The notes under the pieces were generated by a model that saw only the letters and a program-made list of their open reading frames with translations, did not search any database and had not been told where the DNA came from. Positions 19,865 through 22,345 of a stretch of 22,345 bases of DNA are shown here, piece after piece (position 1 is the stretch's first letter; every line of letters starts with the position of its first letter). The position numbers and the translations under genes were made by a program. The stretch comes from CAZAFM01 sp964484395 (GTDB taxonomy: Bacteria; Campylobacterota; Campylobacteria; Campylobacterales; CAZAFM01), in contig CAZAFM010000031.1 in assembly GCA_964484395.1 (NCBI GenBank), positions 1 to 22,345 on the forward strand. The letters run 5' to 3'.

Positions 19865-22243
19865 ATGGATATAGCAGAGATTTTTGATAATAACAAAAAA
19901 CATATATTTCTCTTTTTGAGAAGACTTTTTGGGATAAATAAGCAGTTACTTTTAAAAGATGAGATATTGGCTTGTTTTGAGGAGTTTGAAAAGGATGCAC
20001 AAGGCAAACATGAAGAGTTCTATCTTCTAAGAGAGCTTTTGAAGTCGTGTGAAGAGATGATTGTTTTTGAGCCTAAAGTATATGCTTCTTTTAGAAGTGG
20101 TATAGCTCAGTGGTCACTTTTTGGCTTTGATATAGAGGCATTGCAGTATAAAATCATGGACAGGGCTGAATTTTTGGATATTAAAGAGAATCTTTTACCA
20201 GAATTTACGCCAGAGCCTTGGGTTTTTAGGTTTGATGTAGCTCCTTTTAATGCTGAGTTTCCAGAGGTTAAAAAGACTCAAGATATAGGTAGAGGGACAG
20301 AGTTTTTAAACGAGTATCTAATAGAGAGCTTCAAAAAGGAGGAGAAACTAGGAGATTCTCTTTTGGAGTTTTTGAGTGTTCATCAGTACAATGGTAGACA
20401 GATGATGTGTAATAGTAGCATCAAAACCGTTAGTGAGCTAAATGAAGCTATATTTAGAGCACTAGACCTACTAGAGGCCATTCCTTCAGCGACACCCTAT
20501 GAAGATGTAGATCAAGACATGCAACATATAGGCTTTGAGGTAGGCTGGGGCAAAAATGTAAAAAATGCAAGAAAAAGCCTACGGATGCTCTCAGAGCTAA
20601 TAAACCGCCCTAAGCCAGATATACTTGAAGAGTTTTTAGGGATTGTACCTATGCTCTTTAAGGTTGTAGTTGTCTCAGTTCATGGCTACTTTGGTCAGTC
20701 AAATGTTCTAGGTCTTCCAGATACTGGTGGACAGGTGGTTTATATACTTGATCAAGTAAGAGCCCTAGAAAAAGAGATGAAAAAGAGGCTAAATGATCAA
20801 GGTATATATGTAGAGCCAGAGATAGTAGTACTAACACGACAGATACCAAATGCTCCTTCTAATACATCTTGTGATGAGAGACTAGAGCCTATATGGGGGA
20901 CTGAAAACGCTAGAATATTAAGAGTTCCTTTTAGAAACAAAAATGGTGAGATAGTTGAGGATTGGATTTCTAGATTTCATATATGGCCATATCTTGAAGA
21001 CTTTGCCCTAGATGCAGAGAGGGAGATTTTGAGTGAACTTAAGAGTCGACCTGATCTTATTCTTGGAAACTACTCAGATGGAAATCTAGTAGCTACAATG
21101 CTTTCAAAAAGACTAGATGTTACACAGTGTAATATAGCCCATGCCCTTGAAAAGACAAAGTATCTATATTCAGACCTCTACTGGCAGGATAAAGAGAGTG
21201 ATTACCACTTCTCACTTCAGTACACAGCAGATCTTTTAGCCATGAATGCAGCGGATTTTATTATTACTTCTACTTATCAAGAGATAGCAGGGAGAGAGGA
21301 TAGTATTGGGCAGTATGAGAGCTATGAGAGCTTCACTCTACCTGGCTTGTATCAGTGTATTCATGGTATTAACCTATATGACCCAAAATTCAACATCATC
21401 TCTCCAGGTGCAAACTCTGAGATATTTTTCCCGTATTACAAAGATGAGAACAGACTTTCTAGTCTCCACAAGGAGATAGAGGAGCTTCTTTTTGGTGAAG
21501 TATGCGAGAACTCAAGAGGAAAGCTTGTAGATAAAGATAAACCTATCATCTTTTCGCTAGCAAGACTTGATAGAATTAAAAACCTTACATTTTTAGCCAA
21601 ACTATTTGCCACATCTCCTAGTCTAAGAAAGAGTGCAAACCTAGTAATCATTGCTGGGCAAGTTGATAGTGAGTTATCAGGTGATGATGAGGAGAGAGAG
21701 CAGATATCTATTATGCACTCTATCTTTGATGAGCATGAGCTTGATAGCTCAGCTAGATGGATAGGTGGTAGGCTAAACAAACAGCTAACAGGTGAACTAT
21801 ATAGATATATTGCTGATAAAAAAGGTGTTTTTGTTCAGCCAGCTCTTTTTGAGGCTTTTGGTCTAACAGTTATTGAGGCTATGTCTACTGGGCTTCCTGT
21901 GTTTGCTACGAAGTATGGAGGACCTTTAGAGATTATAGAAGATCGTGTCTCAGGCTTTCATATAAACCCAACTGATATAAAAGAGAGTGCTAAAATACTT
22001 GAAGACTTTATATGTGGCTCAAAAGGTGAGACCTCTTCATGGCTAGAAATATCAAAAGAGTCTATAAAAAGAGTAGAGGAGCACTACAACTGGGAGCACT
22101 ACGCAAGTAGACTAACTACACTAACAAAGCTATATAGCTTCTGGAAGCATGTAACAAAGTCAAGTAGAAAAGAGATGCAGAGTTATCTTGATGCTTTTTA
22201 TGGACTAATGTATAGAGAGCTTTTAAAAAGAAATATGAGTTAA
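19865..22243 (+). CDS. Sucrose synthase
   Basis: Sucrose synthase reversibly converts sucrose and NDP to NDP-glucose and fructose. The 792-residue protein has the full family layout: N-terminal regulatory region (about 1-265, with PEPWVFRFDVAPF), then the GT4 domain with SVHGYFGQSNVLGLPDTGGQ (271-290), ARLDRIKNL (566-574), RWIGGRLNKQLTGELYRYI and the EX7E pair Glu663/Glu671 in FEAFGLTVIEAMSTG, then GGPLEIIEDRVSGFHINP. Length matches bacterial and plant enzymes (about 800). Where plant enzymes have the Gln/Asn pair that favours UDP, this one has Arg636 and Thr642, as in bacterial enzymes that prefer ADP. Last gene of the operon, with AAGGGG ahead and a hairpin after. Confidence 0.96.
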   Translation: MDIAEIFDNNKKHIFLFLRRLFGINKQLLLKDEILACFEEFEKDAQGKHEEFYLLRELLKSCEEMIVFEPKVYASFRSGIAQWSLFGFDIEALQYKIMDRAEFLDIKENLLPEFTPEPWVFRFDVAPFNAEFPEVKKTQDIGRGTEFLNEYLIESFKKEEKLGDSLLEFLSVHQYNGRQMMCNSSIKTVSELNEAIFRALDLLEAIPSATPYEDVDQDMQHIGFEVGWGKNVKNARKSLRMLSELINRPKPDILEEFLGIVPMLFKVVVVSVHGYFGQSNVLGLPDTGGQVVYILDQVRALEKEMKKRLNDQGIYVEPEIVVLTRQIPNAPSNTSCDERLEPIWGTENARILRVPFRNKNGEIVEDWISRFHIWPYLEDFALDAEREILSELKSRPDLILGNYSDGNLVATMLSKRLDVTQCNIAHALEKTKYLYSDLYWQDKESDYHFSLQYTADLLAMNAADFIITSTYQEIAGREDSIGQYESYESFTLPGLYQCIHGINLYDPKFNIISPGANSEIFFPYYKDENRLSSLHKEIEELLFGEVCENSRGKLVDKDKPIIFSLARLDRIKNLTFLAKLFATSPSLRKSANLVIIAGQVDSELSGDDEEREQISIMHSIFDEHELDSSARWIGGRLNKQLTGELYRYIADKKGVFVQPALFEAFGLTVIEAMSTGLPVFATKYGGPLEIIEDRVSGFHINPTDIKESAKILEDFICGSKGETSSWLEISKESIKRVEEHYNWEHYASRLTTLTKLYSFWKHVTKSSRKEMQSYLDAFYGLMYRELLKRNMS

Positions 22244-22246
22244 GTA

Positions 22247-22270
22247 AAAGAGGGTTAAGATACCCTCTTT
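22247..22270. terminator. Bidirectional terminator after sucrose synthase
   Basis: AAAGAGGGT (22247-22255) and ACCCTCTTT (22262-22270) form a perfect 9-bp stem with a 6-base loop. The minus strand then reads TTTTACTT and the plus strand AGTTTCT. It lies between convergent genes and can serve both. Confidence 0.7.
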
Positions 22271-22286
22271 AGTTTCTAGATTTAGC

Positions 22287-22345
22287 TTATCTTAGAGTTT
22301 CTATATACTCTGCTACTGCTTCAGCATCTGCATCACTTTTGATGT
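22287..22345 (-). CDS. C-terminal end of a c-type cytochrome-like protein (5' part outside window)
   Basis: On the minus strand the frame is open from the right edge and ends SDADAEAVAEYIETLR-stop. The pattern DADAEAVAEYIxTL is what I expect at the C-terminal helix of small class I cytochromes c (c553 type), which carry electrons in the periplasm. Only about 19 codons are visible and the haem motif is not, so the family call rests on the tail alone. It converges on sucrose synthase with a shared hairpin. Confidence 0.6.
   Translation of the reverse strand, partial: IKSDADAEAVAEYIETLR

Overview
The window is a dense, AT-rich stretch of a Campylobacterota (epsilonproteobacterial) chromosome. 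The assignment rests on several features. The gene order cheY-prmA-ftsH-(PSD-like)-pssA is the one I recall from Campylobacter jejuni. The histidine kinase has the H-box HQWKQPLN. ComF, Lnt and LolA are short forms, and there is an arginyl/leucyl-transferase of the Bpt/Ate type. The genus is not certain; a free-living, Sulfurimonas- or Sulfurovum-like organism fits best. Genes abut or overlap nearly everywhere, TTG starts are common (seven genes), and I see no tRNA, rRNA, CRISPR array or insertion sequence. No gene-free stretch exceeds 300 bases.

Left part (1-4 kb): the C-terminal part of a sensor histidine kinase, an unrecognised 99-residue protein and a DoxX-family membrane protein run rightwards. 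They converge on leuA (2-isopropylmalate synthase) at a shared terminator hairpin. Upstream of leuA is a previously unannotated 26-codon leader ORF. It has a strong Shine-Dalgarno and ends Ser-Ser-Ser-Leu-Leu-Leu-Leu-Phe-stop, with the Leu run written in CTC/CTG codons. This looks like a leucine-sensing attenuation leader and is the most interesting signal in the window. A VapBC-type toxin-antitoxin pair with a 22-bp operator-like palindrome follows.

Middle part, leftward genes (3.9-11.4 kb): pssA with a phosphatidylserine-decarboxylase-like protein that lacks the self-cleavage serine; ftsH, prmA and cheY; then hisA, hisH, a possible 37-residue small ORF, comF and an orphan parA. The rightward lnt (apolipoprotein N-acyltransferase) is divergent from parA and ends directly against the convergent lolA, so two lipoprotein-maturation genes face each other.

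Right part (13.3-22.3 kb): a small membrane protein, then a coupled set: low-molecular-weight phosphatase, aminoacyl-transferase (Bpt) and the canonical psd. After a small leftward membrane/coiled-coil gene comes a tight rightward operon behind an extended -10 promoter: tautomerase, orphan ABC ATPase, PfkB sugar kinase, two-domain sucrose-phosphate synthase/phosphatase and sucrose synthase. The last three form a closed sucrose cycle: fructose-6-P plus NDP-glucose gives sucrose-6-P and then sucrose; sucrose synthase returns NDP-glucose and fructose; the kinase re-phosphorylates fructose. This suggests sucrose as a compatible solute or carbon store. A bidirectional hairpin then separates it from the 3' end of a leftward gene with a cytochrome-c-like C-terminus.
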